A stretch of DNA of 64,000 nucleotides from Paramoeba atlantica (taxonomy: Eukaryota > Discosea): contig CDRNVI010000032.1 in the NCBI GenBank assembly GCA_977017575.1, positions 1 through 64,000 on the forward strand, written 5' to 3'. Under the pieces are notes generated by a model. That model was not told the origin of the DNA, searched no databases, and saw only the letters and a program-made list of their open reading frames with translations. A program made the translations under genes and the position numbers. This document shows, one piece after another, positions 28,841 to 41,009 of this stretch. Position 1 is the first letter of the stretch, and each line of letters begins with the position of its first letter.

Positions 28841-31527
28841 ATTCCGATGGCACGCTTAGTTCTACAGAAATTGTCGAACATGACACATCGAAAGATGGAA
28901 GTTTCAATCGAAATGGCAACTGCCTTTTGTCTCGGCCAACCCTCCGAGTACATGAGCCATAACTTCACATGGATCAATATGAACCGTGTAATGAAGTTCC
29001 TGGCAAACATCTCAAGTGAGTCAGATCACAGAGATCTAGAAATCAGTGACGATGATTCGTCACAAGACTCTGATATGGAGTTCGACAACGGTATCTTAGA
29101 GGCTCCTCTAATGATCACCGAACATGGTTGTGCAGTTCTTGCAACACCCCATGTGCGTTACATGCACAGGGGCGAAGATCTTCAAGACCTTGACCTGTAT
29201 TCCTATGCAGGCATTGTCAGCGTAAAGAAGAAAAGAGCTGAACTAGCTCAAGAAGAGCCCGATCATGATTCAGATTTTGAGTCAGGGACAAATCGAAGAC
29301 GTCGTCGCGGACGTCGTGCTAATGGGAGATACGCCTTTGAGGACATTGAAGGCCTCCCGGAATTTGAGCCTGGAGATATTGTTGAGCAACAGTTGCGCTC
29401 TTTGCACACTGTGCTAGCTATACCAGGTTTTCCCATATTGAATTCTTCAAAAGAACCTGGGGCACGAGCTCGAAGCCATCTTCGAGTAGCGAAACACATG
29501 GTGGCATTGTTTTCCCCATGGACGAAAGGCTCAACGAGCCATGAAATGACCCTAGAAGGGTTTGAAAAGCTTCTCAATGAAGCGAAAATAAATACGCCTG
29601 GAAAGTATGACATAATGTGCAACTTTCTTCGGCTTTTACATGCTTCGAAGAATAAAGAGAACGCGGCAGATTTGTATCGACGCAAAGATGCTTGCACTCT
29701 GGAAGAAGCAAGATTAGCACGCAACATTGCGTACGAAAATGAGCTTGAAGTGCGAGAGGTTGAACCTCATCTTCAAGACGCTCTTGAAACACAGCAGAAT
29801 ACTGCAGTGGTTAATGAAGAGCGATTGGTTCAGCAGAATGCATACTGCGAACTACAAACGCGAGCTTTAACGGCCGCGTTAGGAGGTTCTACTGAGAACT
29901 CCTCTGAAGAAAATATTGATCTTTTATCGACAAGGACGAGGTCCAATATTTCAGTCATAAATGCGCGAAAGCGCTATGCTGAAATGATTCAAAACGAACG
30001 ATTTGCAACTTCGGCTCAATCTGAGCCAAGTGCACCAGTGGACAGAGCTCATTTTAATGAGGATCATCCACTGGCTCGCAGTAATCAATACGAAGAGATT
30101 ACGTTTGATCGCAGCTACATATTGCGCGAAGACAACAGTTCCATTGAACTGAACCAAGCACAGAAACAGTGCGTAAATCAAACTGAAGATTTACTAAACG
30201 GGAAACTAGACCCCGAGCGGAAATGTATGTTTCTGCTCGGTGGCCCCGGAACCTGGAAAAGTCTAGTTTCCCGTTTCATAATGCAAGAACTGGGAAGCCA
30301 ATGTATTGCAATGGCGCCCACTGGGATCGCCGCATCAGTACTTCGCTGTTGCACAATACACGCTTCCCTCTGCATACCGATAGTGGCTACTGCAAGAAAT
30401 TTGAAACATCTTTCAAGCAGTAGCCTTCTACCATAACAACAAAGGTATGAGAAATGTCGATTAATCATAGTCGAAGAAGTGTCAATGATCAGCAAGTGTT
30501 TCCTTGCCTGTATCGACACTAGACTGCAGCAAATCAAAGGAAATGAGCAGCTTCCCTATGGAGGCATCAACATGCTCTTTGTTGGAGATTTTTATCAGCT
30601 GAGACCACTACAAGGAGCGTCTCTTACCATAGAAGATAGCTCTCCTGGTAATAATCCCATTTTTGAGAATATTTTTCAAGTCTCGTATGTGTTTGAACTC
30701 AAACAGCAAATGCGAGCACGACAAGATACTGTATTTTCAGATATCTTGCGTTTTCTTCGAAAAGCTCCCAATGAGGGGTTGAAGAAGTTCATCCAATTGG
30801 TAAAACCTCTTACCTCTGAGGACCAAGAAAATTCAGTTATTTGTTGGAACAAATATTGAACAGCACAAGATTAATGTCGCAATGGCAAGAAATTTTGCCA
30901 GACGCCACAATTGCCCATTGTTCGCATGGACAGGCGATAACGTCCAAGGTAAACTCATTGACACACACCCTGAAGCATTTTCCGTATGTAAAAGGAGCAC
31001 CCGGTGTAATCACCGAGAACATTGCTCCTTATACAATGAAAATTGCGAATGGGACAGTGATTGAAATGAGAGGCCTTGTGTCAGACGATTTGTCATACGA
31101 CACTATTGATGGTGTCCGTTATCTACGAAAAGCCCCTTCTTTTATGCAATGCATTGAGAAGGGGTCAGGTGTAGAATTTTACGCCAAAAAGGCGCAGCAC
31201 CATGATAAGGCTTCCCAAGGAAACTTTCAAGTGGAATTGGGATTTGCCTATACGTATCACAAAGTACAAGGTATCACCGTGAAGAACGGTGTTATTCTTG
31301 ACTTGAATGATAGGACGTGGTCCAAGAGACCGGAACTCGCCAAGCTCACAGTAGCAATATCCAGGGCACAATGCCTCGATGATATTCGAGTGCTCCCTGG
31401 CATGGGCACAGATCGCCCAGGAACACACCTGACTTCAGGTTACCATAGGCCTAAATTTCCGGCCATGGAAAAAGCAAATCGGCTTACCGATTTGACTTAT
31501 CAATTCTAAGAAATTAGATTGAAACGA

Positions 31528-31550
31528 TCTTCTTAGGAAGACCTCTCTAG
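31528..31550 (+). other. Candidate Helitron 3' end (hairpin plus CTAG)
   Basis: TCTTC-TTAG-GAAGA hairpin at 31,528-31,541 followed by CTAG at 31,547-31,550, 20-40 bp after the helicase stop. Helitron 3' ends carry a short hairpin upstream of CTRR, but this stem is only 5 bp, so the call is tentative. Confidence 0.3.
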
Positions 31551-31848
31551 GGGGGAAGCAAGCTTGATACCGGTCACAAGCCCGGCGTCTTCAGCTTCGG
31601 CAGAAGAAGTGCGAGTGACCCCAACGCTCAAGCGCCCTCTACCAAAAAAAAATGTCCCCATCATGGCTGCAGAATTACGCTCCGTCAAACGAGGTAAAGC
31701 ACCCTCCGCGGCAGCGGGTCTGCACCCTCTCGAAGGGCCCTCCGGGCAGGCCCTTCAAAAACAAGACTTCTACGTTCATGTATTGCTTTTTAAGTCGAAT
31801 GTTTCTAGACTCAGCTTGATTTTTTTGAAAACTTTCTTTGAATTTACT

Positions 31849-32175
31849 ATGGCCTCGGAGGAGAATCAATCAACCAATGGTAACGACATTTCCGACAAGG
31901 AAAGAGATACAAAGCGCAAAAGAGATGATGACTTAGAATCTCTACACGTTTTGCGCTCTGCGCGCGAAGAGCGTGATGAGCGCTCAATCACAATAGAACA
32001 CCTTCCCTCCTCTACGACTAAAGAAGACCTTACCAAGCATTACGCTTCGTATGGTGAAATCGATTGTATAACAATCGTATCAAAAAAGGGACTGGCGCAC
32101 GTGTGTTTTAGCAGAAAGCGAAGCGCGCATCGAGCGTTTACTTCAAAGGGAAAAAGAAGAGAAACAGATACTTAA
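31849..32175 (+). pseudogene. Short RRM-domain protein, probably frame-shifted
   Basis: Starting at the ATG at 31,849, 108 residues: a Ser/Asp/Lys/Arg-rich start, then one RNA-recognition motif with RNP2-like SITIEHLP and RNP1-like KGLAHVCF. The frame then ends after a short basic tail, well short of a full RRM. From about 32,112 a different frame carries a heptad-like, Leu/Glu/Lys-rich stretch (ARIERLLQREKEEKQILKFL) that looks more protein-like, so a one-base shift is likely. An open extension upstream to 31,564 lacks an ATG. It could be a host gene fragment, a Helitron passenger, or an ORF1-type protein of a LINE. Confidence 0.5.
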
Positions 32176-32189
32176 ATTTCTGAATAAGT

Positions 32190-32600
32190 GTGTAAGACGT
32201 TTGGAAGTGAAAGTTGGTTTAAAATTTTGAAGTCATGATTCGAAGGTTGGAGAAGGAAAGAAAGCACCTTTCTTACGAGAAATTTTCGGCTTAAATTCGT
32301 CCGCAGCACCGTTTTTTGTTTACGATTCATCGCATCAAAGTTTTTCTGTGGTATTACTTTGTGTCTCGGAAACCCTCTGTAAGTATTTGCAACTTCGCAT
32401 TTTCTAAACTCAAATAAATACAATTGAAACTAAATTTGTTAAAAAAATGTTTACATTTACATAGCAGATCTACATTTGCAGTCCTCACTTCTTCTATTTT
32501 TAGCCTGATCATTCAACAACCCTATTTTTGCCCAACTATCGGCTCTTTTTGGACCAAATCCAAAACTAACCCTCTGGTTTCTTTTACTCTCCTGTCAAAT
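32190..32600. other. Unassigned AT-rich stretch
   Basis: No gene or family repeat recognised between the RRM frame and the first R900 copy of the large array region. Confidence 0.3.
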
Positions 32601-32604
32601 TTTT

Positions 32605-33305
32605 CTTTTCTAGGCTCTTCGTTAAACGCGGTAAAGGAAAAAAATATAAAAGGGGGGTCCGGTGGTCCAAAATTGAAAACAAAAATTGAAAAAAAATGGG
32701 GGGTCCATGGGGGGGGGGCATACCCTACCCGGGGGTGACCCCCCCTCGTATCCGCAAGACGTGTCAAAAATTTGTTTTGAAAAAATTTTCAACTTGACGA
32801 AAAAATTGGTAAAAAGAAAGTTTTCCAAAGTTGTTTCGCCTATTGTATTTTTTTAGTTTGGGACCTATTCCAGCTTTTTACGCCATTGGTTTTGCGAGGT
32901 GTCGCTTCTTGAAGCCGTGGTACGCCTCCCAAAATGTCCCATTTTTGATCAAAAAATGCGAAAAAGTAATTTTTGGACACCAAGAGGTCTTTTTGGGTCG
33001 TACGAATCCTGTGGTTGGAGTCGCATTCTCTACCCAATACGTTCTGTAGCCTCGAATGCGTGCCTACGAGTCATTTCCCACACGCAAATGTCAAGTTTAG
33101 TGCTCTATATACAAAAATCACCCCATTTTAACCTAAAAATCGGCTATTTTTGGCTCAAATCCTTCCGTTTTCTTCCGCGTCCCTGGCCAATTTTCTTTTT
33201 TGGACTCTTCGTAAAACGCGGTGGTAGTTTTCAACGCGAAGCGCGCAGCATGAGTGACTTCTAAGTTGAAAACAACCACCGCGTTTTACGAAGAGCCTAA
33301 AAAAG
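32605..33305 (+). repeat. R900 repeat, diverged copy
   Basis: Same order of parts as R900 but with many substitutions, a very short FB start (32,609-32,632) fused to the ATATAAAAGG block, one G-run (32,697-32,718) and a complete FB at 33,203-33,305. It is an older member than the array that follows. Confidence 0.75.
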
Positions 33306-33309
33306 AAAA

Positions 33310-33819
33310 TTGCGGTGGTTGTAAAACTACCGCTCTACCCTGGATTATTGCGGTGGTTGTAAAACTACCGCTCTACACTCGATTATTGAAAAAAAAGTGA
33401 ACAAAAACAGTGAAAATATAAAGGGGAACACAGTAATATAATAGAAGAAAAAAATATAAAAGGGGGCTCCGGTGGTCCAAAACAGAAAAAAAAAATCGAA
33501 AAAAATGGGGGGTCCATGGGGTGGTCCAGGGGGGGGGGCATGGTCGAGCAAATTTTTTCGAAAAAATTAGTTTTCGAAAAAAAACCGCAGAAAGGGTAGC
33601 CGGGGTCTTGGCGCGCATTTTCCACCCCCCTACCCGGGGGTGACCCCCCCGCGTATCCGCAGGACGGGTCCGCCAAGTACGGATTTTTTCGGAAAAAATT
33701 TTTTGAAAAAAATTTCAACTTGGCGAAAAAAATGACAAAAAAAATATTTTTCCAAAATCGTTTCCCCTATTGTATTTTGATAGTTTGGGACCTACACTAG
33801 CTTTCTACTCAGTTGTTTT
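33310..33819 (+). repeat. R900 5' half with doubled hairpin unit
   Basis: Two tandem 40-bp hairpin units (33,314 and 33,350), the AT-rich block, a G-run array and the CCCCCTACCCGGGGG palindrome. It leads without a gap into the tandem array. Confidence 0.85.
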
Positions 33820-36800
33820 CGCAAGGTGTCCCTTCTTCGAACTGTGGTGCGCCCCTCAAAATGACCCATTTTTGACTAAAAAAGGTGAAAAAGTATTTTT
33901 CGGACCTAAAGGGGCATTTTTGTGTCGAAAGAATGGTATGGTTGGAGTCGCATTCTCTACCCAATACGTTCGGTAGGCTTCCATTCATGCCTACGAGTGA
34001 TTTACCACGCGCAAATGTCAGATTTAGTGCTCTGACAGCAAAAATACGCGAAAATGACCCAATTTGTACCCGAAATTCGGCTATTTTTGGCTATAATCTT
34101 TCCGTTTTCGAAGCTAAATTTTCTTTTTTAGGCTCTTCGTTAAACGCGGCGGTAGTTTTCAACGCGAAGCGCGCAGCATGAGTGACTTCTAAGTTGAAAA
34201 CAACCACCGCGTTTAACGAAGAGCCTAATATTATTTGGAGCTCATATTATAAGCATGAGTGACTTCTAAGTTGAAAGCAACCACCGCGTTTAACGAAGAG
34301 CCTAAAATTGCGGTGGTTGTAAAACTACCGCTCTACACTCGATTATTGAAAAAAAACATGAACAAAAACAGTGAAAATATAAAGGGGAACACAGTAATAC
34401 AATAGAAGAAAAAAATATAAAAGGGGGCTCCGGTGATACAAAACTGAGAAAAAAAATTTGAAAAAAATGGGGGGTCCAGGGGGGGGTCCAGGGGGGGGTC
34501 CAGGGGGGAGTCCAGGGGGGGGGTCCAGGGGGGGGTCATGGTCGAGCAAATTTTTTCGAAAAAATTAGTTTTCGAAACAAAACCGCAGAAAGGGTAGCCG
34601 GGGTCTTGGCGCGCATTTTCCACCCCCCTACCCGGGGGTGACCCCCCCGGCGTATCCGCAGGACGGGTCCGCCAAGTTTGGATTTTCTCGGAAAAAAAAT
34701 TTCAACTTGGCGAAAAAAATGGCAAAAAAAAATATTTTTCCAAAATCGTTTCCCTTATTGTATTTTGATAGTTTGGGACCTACACTAGCTTTCCCCGCAG
34801 TTGTTTTCGCAAGGTATCCCTTCTTCGAACCGTGGTGCGCCCCTCAAAAATACCTATTTTTGACTAAAAAAGGTGAAAAAGTATTTTTCGGACCTAAAGG
34901 GGCATTTTTGTGTCGAAAGAATGGTATGGTTGGAGTCGCATTCTCTACCCAATACGTTCGGTAGGCTTCCATTCATGCCTACGAGTGATTTCCCACGCGC
35001 AAATGTCGGATTTAGTGCTCTGACAGCAAAAATACCCAAAAATGACCCAATTTTTACCCGAAATTCGGCTATTTTTGGCTATAATCTTCCCGTTTTCCAG
35101 GCTAAATTTTCTTTTTTAGGCTCTTCGTTAAACGCGGCGGTAATTTTCAACGCGAAGCGCGCAGCATGAGTGACTTCTAAGTTGAAAACAACCACCGCGT
35201 TTAACGAAGAGCCTAAAAAAGAATTGAAAAAAAAGTGAACAAAAACAGTGAAAATATAAAGGGGAACACAGTAATACAATAGAAGAAAAAAATATAAAAG
35301 GGGGCTCCGGTCCAAAACAGAAAAAAAGAATTGAAAAAAATGGGGGGTCCGGGGGGGGGGATCCCCAGGGGGGGGCCAGGTGGGCGGTCCAGGGGGGGGG
35401 TCCAGTGGGGTGTCCAGGGGGGGTCATTGTCGAGAAATTTTTTTCGAAAAAATTAGTTTTCGAAAAAAATCCGCAGAAAGGGTAGCCGGCGTCTTGGCGC
35501 GCATTTTCGACCCCCCTACCCGGGGGTGAACCCCCCGCGTATCCGCAGGACGGGTCCGCCAAGTTCGGATTTTCTCGGAAAAAAAATTTCAACTTGGCGA
35601 AAAAAATGGCAAAAAAAAATATTTTTCCAAAATCGTTTCCCCTATTGTATTTTGATGGTTTGGGACCTACACTAGCTTTCTCCGCAGTTGTTTTCGCAAG
35701 GTGTCCCTTCTTCGAACTGTGGTGCGCCCCTCAAAATGACCCATTTTTGACTAAAAAAGGTGAAAAAGTATTTTTCGGACCTAAAGGGGCATTTTTGTGT
35801 CGAAAGAATGGTATGGTTGGAGTCGCATTCTCTACCCAATACGTTCGGTAGGCTTCCATTCATGCCTACGAGTGATTTACCACGCGCAAATGTCAGATTT
35901 AGTGCTCTGACAGCAAAAATACGCGAAAATGACCCAATTTGTACCCGAAATTCGGCTATTTTTGGCTATAATCTTTCCGTTTTCGAAGCTAAATTTTCTT
36001 TTTTAGGCTCTTCGTTAAACGCGGCGGTAGTTTTCAACGCGAAGCGCGCAGCATGAGTGACTTCTAAGTTGAAAACAACCACCGCGTTTAACGAAGAGCC
36101 TAATATTATTTGGAGCTCATATTATAAGCATGAGTGACTTCTAAGTTGAAAGCAACCACCGCGTTTAACGAAGAGCCTAAAATTGCGGTGGTTGTAAAAC
36201 TACCGCTCTACACTCGATTATTGAAAAAAAACATGAACAAAAACAGTGAAAATATAAAGGGGAACACAGTAATACAATAGAAGAAAAAAATATAAAAGGG
36301 GGCTCCGGTGATACAAAACTGAGAAAAAAAATTTGAAAAAAATGGGGGGTCCAGGGGGGGGTCCAGGGGGGGGTCCAGGGGGGAGTCCAGGGGGGGGGTC
36401 CAGGGGGGGGTCATGGTCGAGCAAATTTTTTCGAAAAAATTAGTTTTCGAAACAAAACCGCAGAAAGGGTAGCCGGGGTCTTGGCGCGCATTTTCCACCC
36501 CCCTACCCGGGGGTGACCCCCCCGGCGTATCCGCAGGACGGGTCCGCCAAGTTTGGATTTTCTCGGAAAAAAAATTTCAACTTGGCGAAAAAAATGGCAA
36601 AAAAAAATATTTTTCCAAAATCGTTTCCCTTATTGTATTTTGATAGTTTGGGACCTACACTAGCTTTCCCCGCAGTTGTTTTCGCAAGGTATCCCTTCTT
36701 CGAACCGTGGTGCGCCCCTCAAAAATACCTATTTTTGACTAAAAAAGGTGAAAAAGTATTTTTCGGACCTAAAGGGGCATTTTTGTGTCGAAAGAATGGT

Positions 36801-39460
36801 ATGGTTGGAGTCGCATTCTCTACCCAATACGTTCGGTAGGCTTCCATTCATGCCTACGAGTGATTTCCCACGCGCAAATGTCGGATTTAGTGCTCTGACA
36901 GCAAAAATACCCAAAAATGACCCAATTTTTACCCGAAATTCGGCTATTTTTGGCTATAATCTTCCCGTTTTCCAGGCTAAATTTTCTTTTTTAGGCTCTT
37001 CGTTAAACGCGGCGGTAATTTTCAACGCGAAGCGCGCAGCATGAGTGACTTCTAAGTTGAAAACAACCACCGCGTTTAACGAAGAGCCTAAAAAAGAATT
37101 GAAAAAAAAGTGAACAAAAACAGTGAAAATATAAAGGGGAACACAGTAATACAATAGAAGAAAAAAATATAAAAGGGGGCTCCGGTCCAAAACAGAAAAA
37201 AAGAATTGAAAAAAATGGGGGGTCCGGGGGGGGGGATCCCCAGGGGGGGGCCAGGTGGGCGGTCCAGGGGGGGGGTCCAGTGGGGTGTCCAGGGGGGGTC
37301 ATTGTCGAGAAATTTTTTTCGAAAAAATTAGTTTTCGAAAAAAATCCGCAGAAAGGGTAGCCGGCGTCTTGGCGCGCATTTTCGACCCCCCTACCCGGGG
37401 GTGAACCCCCCGCGTATCCGCAGGACGGGTCCGCCAAGTTCGGATTTTCTCGGAAAAAAAATTTCAACTTGGCGAAAAAAATGGCAAAAAAAAATATTTT
37501 TCCAAAATCGTTTCCCCTATTGTATTTTGATGGTTTGGGACCTACACTAGCTTTCTCCGCAGTTGTTTTCGCAAGGTGTCCCTTCTTCGAACTGTGGTGC
37601 GCCCCTCAAAATGACCCATTTTTGACTAAAAAAGGTGAAAAAGTATTTTTCGGACCTAAAGGGGCATTTTTGTGTCGAAAGAATGGTATGGTTGGAGTCG
37701 CATTCTCTACCCAATACGTTCGGTAGGCTTCCATTCATGCCTACGAGTGATTTACCACGCGCAAATGTCAGATTTAGTGCTCTGACAGCAAAAATACGCG
37801 AAAATGACCCAATTTGTACCCGAAATTCGGCTATTTTTGGCTATAATCTTTCCGTTTTCGAAGCTAAATTTTCTTTTTTAGGCTCTTCGTTAAACGCGGC
37901 GGTAGTTTTCAACGCGAAGCGCGCAGCATGAGTGACTTCTAAGTTGAAAACAACCACCGCGTTTAACGAAGAGCCTAATATTATTTGGAGCTCATATTAT
38001 AAGCATGAGTGACTTCTAAGTTGAAAGCAACCACCGCGTTTAACGAAGAGCCTAAAATTGCGGTGGTTGTAAAACTACCGCTCTACACTCGATTATTGAA
38101 AAAAAACATGAACAAAAACAGTGAAAATATAAAGGGGAACACAGTAATACAATAGAAGAAAAAAATATAAAAGGGGGCTCCGGTGATACAAAACTGAGAA
38201 AAAAAATTTGAAAAAAATGGGGGGTCCAGGGGGGGGTCCAGGGGGGGGTCCAGGGGGGAGTCCAGGGGGGGGGTCCAGGGGGGGGTCATGGTCGAGCAAA
38301 TTTTTTCGAAAAAATTAGTTTTCGAAACAAAACCGCAGAAAGGGTAGCCGGGGTCTTGGCGCGCATTTTCCACCCCCCTACCCGGGGGTGACCCCCCCGG
38401 CGTATCCGCAGGACGGGTCCGCCAAGTTTGGATTTTCTCGGAAAAAAAATTTCAACTTGGCGAAAAAAATGGCAAAAAAAAATATTTTTCCAAAATCGTT
38501 TCCCTTATTGTATTTTGATAGTTTGGGACCTACACTAGCTTTCCCCGCAGTTGTTTTCGCAAGGTATCCCTTCTTCGAACCGTGGTGCGCCCCTCAAAAA
38601 TACCTATTTTTGACTAAAAAAGGTGAAAAAGTATTTTTCGGACCTAAAGGGGCATTTTTGTGTCGAAAGAATGGTATGGTTGGAGTCGCATTCTCTACCC
38701 AATACGTTCGGTAGGCTTCCATTCATGCCTACGAGTGATTTCCCACGCGCAAATGTCGGATTTAGTGCTCTGACAGCAAAAATACCCAAAAATGACCCAA
38801 TTTTTACCCGAAATTCGGCTATTTTTGGCTATAATCTTCCCGTTTTCCAGGCTAAATTTTCTTTTTTAGGCTCTTCGTTAAACGCGGCGGTAATTTTCAA
38901 CGCGAAGCGCGCAGCATGAGTGACTTCTAAGTTGAAAACAACCACCGCGTTTAACGAAGAGCCTAAAAAAGAATTGAAAAAAAAGTGAACAAAAACAGTG
39001 AAAATATAAAGGGGAACACAGTAATACAATAGAAGAAAAAAATATAAAAGGGGGCTCCGGTCCAAAACAGAAAAAAAGAATTGAAAAAAATGGGGGGTCC
39101 GGGGGGGGGGATCCCCAGGGGGGGGCCAGGTGGGCGGTCCAGGGGGGGGGTCCAGTGGGGTGTCCAGGGGGGGTCATTGTCGAGAAATTTTTTTCGAAAA
39201 AATTAGTTTTCGAAAAAAATCCGCAGAAAGGGTAGCCGGCGTCTTGGCGCGCATTTTCGACCCCCCTACCCGGGGGTGAACCCCCCGCGTATCCGCAGGA
39301 CGGGTCCGCCAAGTTCGGATTTTCTCGGAAAAAAAATTTCAACTTGGCGAAAAAAATGGCAAAAAAAAATATTTTTCCAAAATCGTTTCCCCTATTGTAT
39401 TTTGATGGTTTGGGACCTACACTAGCTTTCTCCGCAGTTGTTTTCGCAAGGTGTCCCTTC
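33820..39460 (+). repeat. Three tandem 1,875-bp higher-order repeat units
   Basis: Positions 1,875 bp apart are identical wherever compared (for example 34,333/36,208/38,083 and 34,638/36,513/38,388). Each unit contains two R900 versions spaced 988 and 887 bp apart. One has a partial duplication of its FB (34,256-34,305) and one has a G-run array starting GGGGGGGGGATCCCC. Short frames inside repeat identically and are not genes. Perfect identity means very recent amplification, ongoing homogenisation, or an assembly artefact. Confidence 0.9.
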
Positions 39461-39860
39461 TTCGAACCGTGGTGCGCCACTCAAAATGACCCATTTTTGA
39501 TTAAAAAAGGTGAAAAGGTATTTTTCGGATCTAAAGGGGCATTTTTGTGTCGAAAGAATGGTATGGTTGGAGTCGCATTCTCTACCCAATACGTTCGGTA
39601 GGCTTCCATTCATGCCTACGAGTGATTTACCACGCGCAAATGTCAGATTTAGTGCTCTGACAGCAAAAATACGCGAAAATGACCCAATTTGTACCCGAAA
39701 TTCGGCTATTTTTGGCTATAATCTTCCCGTTTTCCAGGCTAAATTTTCTTTTTTAGGCTCTTCGTTAAACGCGGCGGTAGTTTTCAACGCGAAGCGCGCA
39801 GCATGAGTGACTTCTAAGTTGAAAACAGCCACCGCGTTTAACGAAGAGCCTAAAAAAGAT
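39461..39860 (+). repeat. R900 3' part closing the array
   Basis: Continues the array but differs from it from about 39,465 on (for example GCGCCACTCAAAATG), ending with a complete FB (39,755-39,857) and an AATAATAATA tract. Confidence 0.85.
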
Positions 39861-39869
39861 AATAATAAT

Positions 39870-40860
39870 ACGTCACTGTCGTGAATTTTCTGTAATGACA
39901 AATAAATATAATCTGAAAATGAAGCTCGACTTTCATTCGCCTTGACTATTGAGGTGTCGCTTACAGCACTTATGTAAGCATGTATTTTTGTTACGGAACG
40001 TGTGTTTACGTTCTGTTACGTCCGTCAACTGTCGTGCAGGAGTTTTTGTATAGTTTGAGGTTGTTTCTGGCGTAGTACTGTCTTGTTCGCATGCTGCCTT
40101 TGCTAGGGTGTCCGCAAGATCATTCATCGTATTTCCCGAGTGTGCGCGCACCTTGACCACAAAGACCTTTTGGCTATCGAGAATTTTACCCGCTAGTTCG
40201 CCGATTTCCATGAGGAGATCAGAGTTGTCGAAGTCAGAATAATTTCCGAGCTGACAAGGCACACGAATGCGGTGCTAGAAATTCCAAACGTGCTCAGCAT
40301 CTACATGGATCACTACTGGTATTCCTTTGATGCTCCCCATGCGAAGTGCATTTAGAAAGGCTCGTAGTTCAGCTCTGATCGGTGTAGCATACGTGGGACT
40401 TAGTTTCTCTTTCGAAGTAAGCTTTAGAAATCCGCTTTGGCATATTACTATGGCAGCTCCTGCTCCCACATGGTTTCCTCTGCGGTACATCGAACCGTCG
40501 CAATATATGTGCAGTAGCTCATGATCGGGCCATTGCTCCTTACCTTCTTCATAGAATTGCAGAGCTTCGCATTTTTCTAGCTCGGTAAGCTGGGGAGACA
40601 GCAAAATCTTATTGACCTCGGTCTTCGTATAGGACGATACCGGACGGTAGCGCGCAATTGGTTCTAGGCGCTCTCGCAAGTTCCCCACTACTGCACGCCA
40701 TGCTTCCCGATCCTGTGCCAATTCCCATAACTCCGCTACGTCCATACCAAGATCCTCCGCACATGCTTCAGAAAGTGATTTAATGCGAGCATTTTCTTTC
40801 GTGCTCCAAAGCATGACATTTGCGAAGGGTGTGTCGTGTCTCAGCATGTGCCCTACCAAC
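39870..40860 (-). mobile_element. LINE 3' end with complete RNase H domain
   Basis: Reading leftward: MVGHMLRHDTPF, LWELAQDREAW, a LEPIARY linker, then RNase H motifs IYCDGSMYRRG (Asp), PIRAELRAFLNAL (Glu), VVIHVDAEHVW (Asp), VRAHSGNTMNDLADTLAK (His/Asp). One stop (near 40,274) falls inside the domain. The 3' end has a (TAT)n-like tail at 39,861-39,872. Same family as 2180-3336. 5'-truncated at about 40,860, so no RT remains. Confidence 0.8.
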
Positions 40861-40896
40861 CTGGCTCTGTTTTCGCGAATAACTGTGGAAAATTTA

Positions 40897-41008
40897 TTAT
40901 GACAGATAAGGGTGCATTATGACAGATAAGGGTGCTGCATGACAGATAAGGATGCGAGTTTCTATGACAGATAAGGGTGCCGCGTTTATGACAGATAAGG
41001 GTGCGAGT
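40897..41008 (+). repeat. ATGACAGATAAGGGTGC repeats, five copies
   Basis: A 17-bp word at irregular spacing (18-28 bp) between the LINE truncation point and an R-C repeat copy. One copy has ATGACAGATAAGGATGC. Confidence 0.8.
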
Positions 41009-41009
41009 G

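Larger units (their letters stand above)
24721..31509 (+). mobile_element. Helitron Rep/helicase gene, decayed and interrupted by two SINEs
   Basis: The N-terminal region (24,721-26,770) contains an FLQRTIISVHRKGG block and ENILLGAFPTLMQKYPF, as in the Helitron-like N domain. An (AAG)n tract follows, after which the frame changes. The rolling-circle Rep domain has WVTLSPNMND, then FFGVVECQKRGALHFH (HUH motif) and, after a SINE-L, QYLIKYMSKD (tyrosine motif). The PIF1-like helicase (30,220-31,420) has GGPGTWKS (Walker A with Trp in place of Gly), VEEVSM, FVGDFYQLRP, TYHKVQGITV and AISRAQ. An in-frame TAA (30,434-30,436) separates motifs I and II, and another frame change lies near 30,845. It is a non-functional rolling-circle DNA transposon. 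Confidence 0.85.

Noticed and set aside
24721-31509. The ORF series as a Polinton or other capsid-bearing element.
   Set aside because: HUH, paired-tyrosine-region and PIF1-like helicase motifs identify a Helitron; no capsid, protein-primed polymerase or integrase was seen.
34333-34623. Regular G-run and spacer pattern considered as a CRISPR-like array.
   Set aside because: Units are short, G-rich and variable without unique spacers; the context is eukaryotic.
33820-39860. Repeated 60-150 residue frames (for example with VWLESHSLPNTFGRLPFM).
   Set aside because: They occur identically in tandem R900 units and in diverged copies with stops; no coding pattern of substitutions is apparent.
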